Shown here piece after piece: positions 1 to 8,300 of a DNA stretch of 13,261 nt (its first letter is position 1; every line of letters begins with the position of its first letter). A program made the position numbers and the translations under genes. Source of the DNA: Fidelibacterota bacterium UBA7300 (GTDB lineage Bacteria; Fidelibacterota; Marinisomatia; Marinisomatales; UBA2128). The stretch covers positions 1-13,261 of the forward strand of contig DKQU01000084.1 of NCBI GenBank assembly GCA_002471865.1. The letters are read 5' to 3'. The notes beneath the pieces are model-generated. The model saw nothing but the letters and a program-made list of their open reading frames with translations, had not been told where the DNA came from and made no database searches.

Positions 1-200
1 ATATACCTGAAGCTGGAGATGTGGGATTGGTTATTTACGATATTATGGGTCGTAAGGTAGAAGTTTTAGTGAACGGTATAATGGTGAGTGGTGAACATCA
101 GATTGAGTGGGACGCCTCACACTTCGCCAGCGGTATATACATGTATAAATTGACAAGCAGTGGAGAAACCTTGTCTAAACGGATGATCTTACTTAAATAA
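1..200 (+). CDS. C-terminal end of a T9SS-sorted secreted protein (5' truncated)
   Basis: Only the last 65 residues lie in the window; the reading frame begins at base 3 and ends with TAA at 198-200. The visible part is a type A T9SS C-terminal sorting domain (Por secretion tail). It shows the beta-strand motif IYDIMGRKVEVLV, then a W-D-A-S turn, SGIYMYKL, and a final basic strand ending RMILLK. These match the tail of the next gene closely (IYDILGRELETLV, SGIYFYRL, RKLVVIK). In the known T9SS pathway such a domain directs a protein, exported by Sec, through the outer membrane and is usually cleaved on surface attachment. The function of the missing N-terminal part cannot be told. Seventy-six bases separate it from the next gene, so it may share a transcript with it. 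Confidence 0.85.
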   Translation, partial: IPEAGDVGLVIYDIMGRKVEVLVNGIMVSGEHQIEWDASHFASGIYMYKLTSSGETLSKRMILLK

Positions 201-262
201 GGTATAAGTACAGATTACTCCGAGGAACCGATGGCTCACATAAACCATTCAAGTTAATATGC

Positions 263-269
263 AGAAGGA
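263..269 (+). promoter_or_regulatory. Ribosome binding site that decides the start of the M43 peptidase
   Basis: AGAAGGA lies 7 bases before the ATG at 277. An in-frame ATG exists at 259, but this Shine-Dalgarno lies downstream of it, and a start at 259 would put the acidic residues QKDD before the signal peptide. The ATG at 277 gives a clean Met-Lys-Arg plus hydrophobic signal peptide, so it is preferred. Confidence 0.7.
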
Positions 270-276
270 TGACATT

Positions 277-2679
277 ATGAAAAGATTTACTTTACTCTTA
301 TTTATCACACTGATTTTCCTAACCCCTACAGATGTTTGGGCACAGGACAATAATTCCTGGTGCTCAACTCCCGGGCTGACTCCGGAAGAGCGGTGGGAAG
401 CTCGTACTGATATGCAGCGCAGGCTGGCCGGGAAACGGTTTGCAATCGATGGTCCTATTATAATTCCCATGGCGTTCCATATCATCGTGGATTCCAACGG
501 TGAGGGCGACGTCACCATGGCTCAGATCGAAGCACAGGTAGAGCATATGACTGGAGGATACAGCGATAGAGAAATCGAATTTGTTCTCGGATCAGTGGAT
601 TACACCGTAAACGATAACTGGTTTTATCTGAGCGGAGACTACGAAACAGAGATGAAGAGTTCTCTGGCCATCGATCCTGCCCACAATATGAACGTTTACT
701 CTGCCAATCTTCAGGATAATCTTTTGGGCTGGGCTCAATTCCCGTGGTGGTATGATGAGAACAGTTACATGCACGGATTTGTGATGCACTACGGCAGTTT
801 TCCTGGAGGAAACATTGAGAATTACGATGAAGGCGATGTGGCCATACACGAAGGGGGACATTGCCTTGGGCTCTACCACACCTTCCAGGGTGGATGTTCT
901 GATGGTGACGATGTAGAGGATACTCCCGCACAGCATGATGGTAACACTATCTACGACTGCGATCCAACCCTGGATACCTGTCCTAGCGATCCCGGAATGG
1001 ATCCAATCTATAACTTTATGAACTACACGAATGATTATTGCACAGATGAGTTTTCCCCGGGACAGGGCGTCCGCATGGTGGATGTAATTGCGGCGTACAA
1101 GCCGGGTTTTTTGACGGCGTTTCAGATCCCGGATGAATTGGATCCAGCCGCTCCTTCAGACTTTTCAGCTTACAGCGACTACTTGACAGAGACTTCTGTG
1201 GCTCTCAATTGGAACGACCCGGATACACTTGTGAACGGTGAGTCTATTTCGGACTTTTCGGTGATCATCGAGAGAGATGGTGATGAGATAGCGGTGGTGA
1301 ATCAGGGTGTGGAAAGTTATGCGGATGAGGGTCTTTCCGCTGAAGAGACCTACAGTTATACAGTTTATGCTGAACTAACTGAGAACGACAGCGCCAGCGT
1401 GATGGTATCAGCCAGTGTTATTTGCGGCGGGTCGCCGGTACCGTCTGCACCGGAAAATTTTGCGGTGGAAGCCTCAGATACGGCGGTCACTCTTAGCTGG
1501 ACCAATCCCGCCGAACAGATAGACGGCACACCGCTGGATGACCTCTCAGCAATACGTATCTACCGGAACGGTGAATTACTGACGGATGTAGAGACCTCTG
1601 ATGCCGGGATAGAGATGACCTGGGCCGACGATGTAGACTTTGGTTTCTCTTATGATTACCAGATCAGTGCGGTGGATAATGAATCAACAGAAAATGAAAG
1701 TGATATCTTGGATTTGCAGCGAGTTTGGTACGGTGATGTGCCGGACATCCTTATCTGGAACCCGGAAAATGTCAGCCCCGAATCTGCCACAGCGTTGTCC
1801 CGTTCCATTTTAGAATTGGGTTGGTCCGCAGCTGAAGTTCAGGAATTGACCTACTTTAGCGGAAGCCTTTACGATGCAGGATTCAAGGTCATATTTGTCT
1901 TATGCGGAGTATTTCCGAGACAGTACGAGATCTGGAACGGCCAGTGGGGACATCAGGGTGACCTCTTCAAGCTGCGTTACTATCTGAACGACGGCGGTTC
2001 CATTTACATGGAGGCAGGAGATGAGTTCGGTAATTTGAATGCCGGCACGCTTACGGAAAAATTCTTCATCGAAGTTTCGGACGTAGGTGCTAACGACCTT
2101 TCTACTATTGAAGGTATTTTCGGCACACCATCAGAAGGTGTGAGTTTCGACTATGACGGCGGCAACTTCGGTATTGATCACCTGGAACCGCTGGAGGGAG
2201 CTGTTCCCATATTCTTCAATACATCTCCAAATTACTACACCGGCATTGCTTTTGATGGTGGGGGCTATAAGACCATTGGTACGAGTTTTGAGTTTGGCGG
2301 TCTTATCGACAGCAATAACGATTCAAGCAGTACCAAGACTGAATTGCTGTTGTCATTGCTGAATTTTCTTACCGATACATCAAGTTTAATTTTACAGCAG
2401 CCATCAGGCCTACCGCTGACTTACGCCCTTCACCAGAACTTCCCAAACCCGTTCAATCCGGCTACCACCATCCGCTTTGATCTGCCTCAGACAGGGGAAG
2501 TGGAGCTGATGATCTACGACATTCTAGGTCGGGAGTTGGAAACACTGGTAAGTGGTGAACTGGTGAGTGGGATTCATGAGTTTATCTGGAATGCTTCCAG
2601 CGTCTCTAGCGGTATTTACTTCTACCGACTTTCTTCTGAACAGGGTATCCGTACACGAAAGCTGGTGGTCATTAAGTAG
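277..2679 (+). CDS. Secreted M43-family zinc metallopeptidase with FN3 repeats and T9SS sorting tail
   Basis: This 800-residue protein is predicted to be an extracellular zinc endopeptidase of the metzincin family M43 (pappalysin/cytophagalysin/ulilysin). Residues 1-22 form a signal peptide (MKRF, hydrophobic core, VWA-Q). The catalytic motif HEGGHCLGLYHTF begins at residue 191, giving zinc ligands H191, H195 and H201 and general base E192. It is followed by QGGCSDGDDVEDTPAQ and a Met-turn at M248 within NFMNYTNDYC, then FSPGQGVRM; all are family hallmarks. Cys29, just after the signal peptide, could be a cysteine-switch ligand (inference). Two FN3-like domains follow (about 289-388 and 388-488), then an amidotransferase-fold-like module (about 490-700). 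A type A T9SS sorting domain (about 716-800) contains NFPNPFNP at 721-728. Export by Sec and then T9SS to the cell surface or medium is expected. The start at 277 is chosen over the in-frame ATG at 259 on RBS and signal-peptide grounds. Residues 289-698 are paralogous to part of the next gene. Substrate is unknown. Confidence 0.9.
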   Translation: MKRFTLLLFITLIFLTPTDVWAQDNNSWCSTPGLTPEERWEARTDMQRRLAGKRFAIDGPIIIPMAFHIIVDSNGEGDVTMAQIEAQVEHMTGGYSDREIEFVLGSVDYTVNDNWFYLSGDYETEMKSSLAIDPAHNMNVYSANLQDNLLGWAQFPWWYDENSYMHGFVMHYGSFPGGNIENYDEGDVAIHEGGHCLGLYHTFQGGCSDGDDVEDTPAQHDGNTIYDCDPTLDTCPSDPGMDPIYNFMNYTNDYCTDEFSPGQGVRMVDVIAAYKPGFLTAFQIPDELDPAAPSDFSAYSDYLTETSVALNWNDPDTLVNGESISDFSVIIERDGDEIAVVNQGVESYADEGLSAEETYSYTVYAELTENDSASVMVSASVICGGSPVPSAPENFAVEASDTAVTLSWTNPAEQIDGTPLDDLSAIRIYRNGELLTDVETSDAGIEMTWADDVDFGFSYDYQISAVDNESTENESDILDLQRVWYGDVPDILIWNPENVSPESATALSRSILELGWSAAEVQELTYFSGSLYDAGFKVIFVLCGVFPRQYEIWNGQWGHQGDLFKLRYYLNDGGSIYMEAGDEFGNLNAGTLTEKFFIEVSDVGANDLSTIEGIFGTPSEGVSFDYDGGNFGIDHLEPLEGAVPIFFNTSPNYYTGIAFDGGGYKTIGTSFEFGGLIDSNNDSSSTKTELLLSLLNFLTDTSSLILQQPSGLPLTYALHQNFPNPFNPATTIRFDLPQTGEVELMIYDILGRELETLVSGELVSGIHEFIWNASSVSSGIYFYRLSSEQGIRTRKLVVIK
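1141..2370 (+). repeat. Copy 1 of a duplicated FN3-FN3-amidotransferase-like module (within the M43 peptidase)
   Basis: This about 410-residue block is paralogous to the block at 3760-4953 in the next gene. Matching landmarks in the same order are SAYSDY, CGGSP-P-S-P, DGTPLDDLS, IYRNGE, AVDNES, GGSIYMEAG, DHLEP and TIGTSFEFGGL. At DNA level most of the block has diverged, but an identical 21-base stretch is kept at 1522-1542 and 4138-4158. Confidence 0.85.
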
Positions 2680-2718
2680 CTGCCACCAGGTAACTTCTTA
2701 GCTATTAACGGAGAAAAC

Positions 2719-5208
2719 ATGCGTTTGAAACTGTTTACTGTTACTACTTTTCTACTACCAGTTTTTATCACGGCTCAAAGCTGGAACTGCGAACTAATCG
2801 GTCAGCTTGACTATTCCCAAACCGCCAATGATATTTGGGGATACGTGGCTAGCGACGGCACCGAATATGCCCTGGTGGGCACAAGTTCTGGTACTTCCGT
2901 TGTGGATGTGAGTACCGATGAATCCAATCCGACGGAAGTTGCTTTTATCCCAGGTCAGAACTCAACCTGGCGGGATGTGAAGACGTACGGTCACTATATG
3001 TACGTAGGGACAGAAGCATCTCAGGGGATTCAGGTGGTGGACATTGAGGATCCGGAGAATGCTGAGCTGGTTTACACATGGAATGGGGTAACGAACTCCC
3101 ACAACATTTTCCAGGCTGACGGCTACCTCTATGTGGTGGGAGCGTCAGGACCCGATATGCATATCCTCGACTTGAGCAATCCTGCCCAGCCAGTGGAAGT
3201 GGGCGGTTGGGACGGAGAATACCTCCACGATGTGTATGTTCGTGGTGACTACGCCTACGGCTGTGGTATCTACTCCAGCACCATGTTCATCATAGACATT
3301 TCTGATAAAACGAACCCCACTACAGTAACGAGCTGGAGTTACTCTGGAGCGGCTCACGCTTGCTGGCTTTCAGAAGACGGTAATTACCTGATTACTTCGG
3401 ACGAAACTTCCGGTGGACATATCAAGATATGGGATGTGAGTGATTTTGGAAACATCAATATGGTCTCTGAATGGATGGCGGACGGAGGTCAAGAGGAATC
3501 AGTGCACAATGTATTCGTGCGAGATAATTATTTATATGCGAGTCATTATGTCTTCGGTCTTCAGATTTTGGATATTTCCGATCCCTACAACCCGGTATTG
3601 GCCGGTTATTACGATACTTATCCCGGTAGCGGCGGCCTATATGAGGGAGCTTGGGGCGCCTATCCATTCACCGAAAGCTGCTACACTTATATATCTGATA
3701 TGAGCGGCGGTCTATTCGTGGTGCACTTCGCCGGTTGCGCCGGAGCCGATGACGACGATCCTCGCCCGCCGGACAACTTCACTGCCTACAGTGACTACAC
3801 GCTTCCGGAGAGTGTAAATCTGACTTGGGATGATCCTACGGAACTTCACGGTGGTGGTTCCATCGGCAACTTTTCCATTGATATTTACCGGGACGGTACG
3901 TTTGCTGCCAGTGTGGGTGAAGGAGTCGAGTACTATTCTGATAACGGTTTGGTGGATGGTCAGTTCTACGAATATGAAGCCCAGACACGATTGTTGAGTA
4001 ACGATAGTCTAAGTGTTTTTGTGGATGACGGTGCCTTTTGCGGTGGATCGCCAACACCGTCGCCTCCATCCGATTTTGAGGTGAGCAATAATGATAATTC
4101 TGTGACTCTCAACTGGATATCGCCCACAACCCAAGAAGACGGCACACCGCTGGATGACTTGTCAAATATTGTCATCTACCGTAATGGTGAACAAGTAGCC
4201 TCGACATCTTCTTCACCTGGTGAACAGGGGTGGTACAACGATTCTCCTCCTCAGGATTATACCTACAACTACTACCTCACGGCAGTGGATAATGAATCGC
4301 CCCCTAACGAAAGTTCACCCACACCTTCTTTAGATATCTGGGTAGGCGAATCTCCAGCTATTTTCATTTGGGAGCCGCCGGACAATTCTCCCGGAAGCGG
4401 CGCAGCTCTGCTGGAATCGGCTCAAAACCTGAACCAGTCAGTTTTCCTCGCTGATAACCTGCAGCAGTTTGGCGACCCTGTAGCAGCAGATTATGAAGCC
4501 ATCTTTGTCCTTCTCGGAATTTCCTCATCCACCCACGTGCTTGTTGAAGGTGAAGCGACCCTATTGATAGAATATCTAGAAGCCGGCGGCAATATCTACA
4601 TGGAAGGTGGGGAGACCTGGGCCTGGGATAGTCCGACCTCTCTTCATAATTATTTTCATATTAACGGCACGGATGACGGTACTGGTGACTTGGGAACAAT
4701 CATAGGGGAAGACGGCACATTTGCCGAGAACTTATTTTTCACCTACCAGGGCGAAAATAACTGGATTGATCATTTAGAGCCGGGCAGCGGCGCTGTTACA
4801 ATCTTAAGTAACAGCAGTCCGTCATACGGGGTAGGTGTCGCCTACGAAGCGGAGAACTACCGTACCATCGGTACCAGCTTCGAGTTCGGTGGGCTTTCTG
4901 ATGGCGCCGGCGGCTCCAAGGATGATCTCTTGACTGTCATGCTGGACTTCTTCGGGATTGACGTCTCTGCCGGAGGTAACTTAGGGGATGTAAACGGCGA
5001 CGGCATCCTCGATATCTACGATGTTATCAAAGTGGTGAATTTTATGTTGGGAGTTGCTGATCCTACAGAGGAAGAAGCGTGGGCGGCGGACATGAACAGC
5101 GATACAATGATTGACGTATTTGACATTGTCCTCCTGGTAGATGCTATCTTGAATGGGGCAGAAGGAGAAGCGCCGGTGAAAGGTTCTCCCGACTTATTAT
5201 TCAGATAA
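2719..5208 (+). CDS. Choice-of-anchor B (LVIVD-repeat) propeller protein with FN3 repeats and dockerin-like C-terminus
   Basis: This 829-residue secreted protein starts at an ATG with GGAG (2710-2713) 5 bases upstream, 39 bases after the peptidase stop. A signal peptide of about 19 residues (MRLKLFTV to ITA-Q) leads into a beta-propeller-like region (about 20-340). The propeller has six LVIVD-type repeats: VVDVST, VVDIEDPENA, ILDLSNPAQP, IIDISDKTNP, IWDVSDFGN and ILDISDPYNP. This is the hallmark of choice-of-anchor B proteins, named because their C-terminal anchoring domain varies. Two FN3-like domains (about 345-442 and 442-543) and an amidotransferase-like module (about 543-750) follow, paralogous to the neighbouring peptidase. 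The C-terminus (about 755-815) is dockerin type I-like: two Ca-binding loops, DVNGDGILDIYD from residue 757 and DMNSDTMIDVFD from 791, each followed by a hydrophobic helix. There is no T9SS tail; the protein ends in a short polar tail. The role is probably extracellular binding or scaffolding. No cohesin partner is visible here. Confidence 0.85.
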   Translation: MRLKLFTVTTFLLPVFITAQSWNCELIGQLDYSQTANDIWGYVASDGTEYALVGTSSGTSVVDVSTDESNPTEVAFIPGQNSTWRDVKTYGHYMYVGTEASQGIQVVDIEDPENAELVYTWNGVTNSHNIFQADGYLYVVGASGPDMHILDLSNPAQPVEVGGWDGEYLHDVYVRGDYAYGCGIYSSTMFIIDISDKTNPTTVTSWSYSGAAHACWLSEDGNYLITSDETSGGHIKIWDVSDFGNINMVSEWMADGGQEESVHNVFVRDNYLYASHYVFGLQILDISDPYNPVLAGYYDTYPGSGGLYEGAWGAYPFTESCYTYISDMSGGLFVVHFAGCAGADDDDPRPPDNFTAYSDYTLPESVNLTWDDPTELHGGGSIGNFSIDIYRDGTFAASVGEGVEYYSDNGLVDGQFYEYEAQTRLLSNDSLSVFVDDGAFCGGSPTPSPPSDFEVSNNDNSVTLNWISPTTQEDGTPLDDLSNIVIYRNGEQVASTSSSPGEQGWYNDSPPQDYTYNYYLTAVDNESPPNESSPTPSLDIWVGESPAIFIWEPPDNSPGSGAALLESAQNLNQSVFLADNLQQFGDPVAADYEAIFVLLGISSSTHVLVEGEATLLIEYLEAGGNIYMEGGETWAWDSPTSLHNYFHINGTDDGTGDLGTIIGEDGTFAENLFFTYQGENNWIDHLEPGSGAVTILSNSSPSYGVGVAYEAENYRTIGTSFEFGGLSDGAGGSKDDLLTVMLDFFGIDVSAGGNLGDVNGDGILDIYDVIKVVNFMLGVADPTEEEAWAADMNSDTMIDVFDIVLLVDAILNGAEGEAPVKGSPDLLFR
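3760..4953 (+). repeat. Copy 2 of the duplicated FN3-FN3-amidotransferase-like module (within the LVIVD protein)
   Basis: This about 398-residue block is the partner of 1141-2370. Shared landmarks are TAYSDY, CGGSPTPSPP, DGTPLDDLS, IYRNGE, AVDNES, GGNIYMEGG, DHLEP and TIGTSFEFGGL. It is joined to different N- and C-terminal modules than copy 1, so it behaves as a shuffled cassette. Confidence 0.85.
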
Positions 5209-5262
5209 GATTTTGTTGCAGTCGTCAGTAAAATTGGGGCCAGTAAAAACATTGTTTTTTTC

Positions 5263-5292
5263 TTGGCATAAGTAAAGAAATCTTCCTAATAT
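5263..5292 (+). promoter_or_regulatory. Candidate sigma70-type promoter for the TonB-receptor operon
   Basis: TTGGCA (5263-5268) and TAATAT (5287-5292) are separated by 18 bases in the only sizeable intergenic gap (5209-5382, 174 bases). The receptor gene starts about 90 bases after the -10 element, leaving an untranslated leader of roughly 80 bases. Both hexamers match the sigma70 consensus at five of six positions. Some FCB members (Bacteroidota) use a different consensus, so the assignment is tentative. No convincing riboswitch or hairpin was seen in the leader. Confidence 0.4.
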
Positions 5293-5370
5293 ACGCCGAG
5301 GCAATTATTTCCAGGAGTTTTAAAGAACACAACATACGCGGGGTTTCACAAAATCTGATTTGAAAGAATC

Positions 5371-5376
5371 AAGGAG
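5371..5376 (+). promoter_or_regulatory. Strong ribosome binding site of the TonB-dependent receptor
   Basis: AAGGAG lies 6 bases before the ATG at 5383. It is the most canonical Shine-Dalgarno in the window and supports that start. Confidence 0.75.
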
Positions 5377-5382
5377 CGAGCT

Positions 5383-8300
5383 ATGAGTAATACGGTTAGG
5401 AGATATGCTTTGCTGTGCCTATTGGCCTTCCCACTTGGGTTGTTAATGGCGATTACAACTGGTAAAATTGCTGGCCGGGTGGTGGATTCTGAAACAGGTG
5501 AACCGCTGGCAGGGATTAACATTTTAGTTGTAGGTACATCATACGGAGGTGCCACGGATTACAATGGTGATTTTGTAATTCTGTTTATATCGCCTGGGGT
5601 TTACGATTTAAAAGCCTCATCTATCGCACACCATGATGTCACAAAGCAAAACATAAATGTCTATGCCGATTTGACAACCACTGTAGAATTTGAAATGGTC
5701 TCTAAAACAGTTGAAGGTGAAGAAGTAACTGTAACTGCCGAAAAACCGCTCATTCAGCACGACCTTACAAGCAGCCGCTCTACGTTGACAGGAGATGAAC
5801 TTGAGAATATCCCCATGGAGGATATCACTGACATCCTGAACCTTACTCCTGGGTTCGTGGAAGGTCACGCCCGGGGCGGCCGGAGCGGAGAGATCCTCTA
5901 CCTTATTAATGGTGTTCCGGCTGTGGATCCTATGTTTAACAGTTTTGATACAGACGTACCGGAGTATGCTCTTGCTGAAGCAGACATTATCACCTCAGGG
6001 TTTTCAGCTGAATACAGCAATGCTCTATCCGGTGTGGTGAATATGGTCACGAAGGAAGGCGGTTCGAACATCGCTGGACGGTTACGCGTTAAAACGGATA
6101 ATGAAGGATTTCTCGACCCCCTGAGAGACAATTCCCACCAGAATAACAATTTGGAAATGAGCATTGGTGGGCCCATTCCAAAACTTCCTCTCCGCTGGTT
6201 CATTTCCGGCGAATTTCAGAATACACAGGGACGGTATGGGGTATCCAATGAAGAAAACCTTACGCTAAACGGAAGCTTGACCTGGCGACCACTTCCAAAG
6301 ACAAAAATCAAGTTTGATTTTAATCATCACGAATCCAAATGGAACAGCTACAGCCATCGTTACAGCCGTTCAACTTTCGAGAATGAAGATTCTGATGGTG
6401 ATGGACGGCTTGACCGGATAGTCTCGCTCACATCTCTGGCCTTGCTTGACTCTTCTTATTATGCGCAAGGCGGCTATTTTTATCCAGGTGTTTCGTCAAG
6501 TGGGTTTAGTATGGATGATGTCCTCGCTAATGCGGGGCTTTCTATTATTCAGGGAACAGACGATGAAGGAAACACATTTGAAACTGTGAGCGATAAGCGG
6601 ATGGTACTTGTTGAGGTGGATGTAGATGGCTCAGGGAACTTATTGCTTGGAGACGGAGATTTCCGGAACGAGGATTTAAATGGCAACGGAATCTGGGATA
6701 TAACCGATCTAAACAGATCCGGGGCAACTGCTGACTCCAGTTTCATCGATCTTAATGGCGATGGCGCCTATCAGTGGGGATCCGACACCGCCATCCCCAA
6801 TTCAGCCATGTCGGATACAACCATTGGGAGTACAACGTACAATATTATAGCCGGCAATCGAAATTTAAACGGAAGCTCCGCAGCCGCGACCGGATTTAAT
6901 GATGATTTCAACATGCTGGATCAACTGCTCAGAAACAATAAAACGAGTTCACTATTCAGCATTAACTTGAACCATCAGCTGGGAGAGAAAACGTTTTTCC
7001 AGGTTATGCTAAGCCGTTTTCGGACGTACTACCACTACGACACCAATGAAAGCTCCAGTATTGCGGCGTACATTGATTATCTGGAGGAGAACGGAATTAC
7101 CACTATCCCGGATGAGTACGAGGACGATCTATTTACCGACTGGAACAACAACGATTTTATTGATATTTCCGAAGATGCCTATCCTGATGACCCTTCCAAG
7201 TGGCTTACATGGGAAACTATTCCCATCCAAAATACACAGGATACAGACAAGTTTTACACTTATGGTAGTGGAACCACATTCTACAGACTCCGCTGGAATG
7301 AGGATGACAAGACCTACTGGAACTTTAAGACGATTTTGACCAGCCAGGTAACCAAGTATCATATGGTAAAGGGAGGATTTGAACTGCAGATCTTTGATAT
7401 ATTTGACCACGATGTGGACATGCCGTCCGGCGGAAACATTTACGGTCAGAATATAGGCAATATGTCTCATCTTGGTGGCCGTTTTGGTGAGGACTTTTAT
7501 GATACTGGTTTTGATGGGTGCAGCAGCTGTTCGGGTAATGGAGTCTGGGATCACTGGGATTACGGTTCAGATGGTATAGAAGCTATTGACGGCAATAGTG
7601 ATGGCGACTACGATGATGATTTTGTCGATCTTCCACCTGATGAAGGTGAAGGCGACGGTAAAGTTAACTATGACGAACTGTCGGAAGAATGGGATGAGCT
7701 GTATGCTGACGATACTTGGAACGCCGCACAAGGTAAACTTAATCCGATCTGGATGGGAGTCTTTCTTGAGGATAAGATGGAGTTTGAAGCACTCATCGTC
7801 AATGCAGGTCTGAGGGTTGATTACTTTGATCCGAGGTTTGAAAATTATCCAACCAATCTTGATGATCCGGTAGTAGATCAAAGCACTGGTGGGCAGGTCA
7901 AAGATCCGACTTCTGTACCCACCAAGTTCTACTTCAGCCCACGTATTGGTATTGCCTTCCCTGTCAGCGAGCGGGACGTCATGTATTTCAATTATGGCAG
8001 GGCATTCCAGTTGCCTCAGTTCCAATACATGTATCGCAATATTAACTGGGATTTCTCCGGTGCTTTCCCCATCGTAGGCAACCCCGACCTTTTGCCCGAG
8101 ACAACTACATACTATGAGCTCGGTCTCCAACACCAGATAGGTCTTGATTGGCGGTTGGAAATCAAGGGATTCTTTAAAGACATTCAGGGCCTGACTGATA
8201 CTCAGCAAAACTGGATCAAAGCCAATCAGTATTATACCCGCCATGTTAACGGTGACTACGGCAGTACTAGGGGTTTAGAAATAGTTCTTTTCAAGCGGTT

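Noticed and set aside
150..179. TTGACA (150-155) with a weak -10-like TCTAAA (174-179) upstream of the peptidase
   Set aside because: It lies inside the coding end of the first gene, where TTG ACA encodes Leu-Thr of the sorting domain, and the -10 is poor.
231..257. An 8-codon ORF (MAHINHSS) with GAGGA at 222-226 just before the M43 peptidase gene
   Set aside because: Too short and without a run of any regulatory codon or an attenuator-like hairpin; such ORFs arise by chance. Only conservation in relatives would support it as a leader peptide.
259..276. An earlier in-frame ATG for the M43 peptidase
   Set aside because: The RBS at 263-269 lies after this ATG, and starting there would add an acidic stretch before the signal peptide.
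5245..5261. AAAAAC-ATT-GTTTTT hairpin with a T run, a possible terminator after the LVIVD gene
   Set aside because: The stem has a single GC pair and would be very unstable; it is more likely AT-rich promoter upstream sequence.
6619..6786. The clustered Asp/Gly repeats in the receptor as possible DNA tandem repeats or a CRISPR-like array
   Set aside because: The similarity is at protein level only (D-x-N-G-x-G patterns); unit spacing and bases are irregular and the frame stays open.
7567..8244. A 225-codon open frame on the minus strand
   Set aside because: It lies wholly inside the receptor gene, whose protein shows clear barrel signatures; the minus frame has no RBS, signal or recognisable motif and is a codon-bias shadow.
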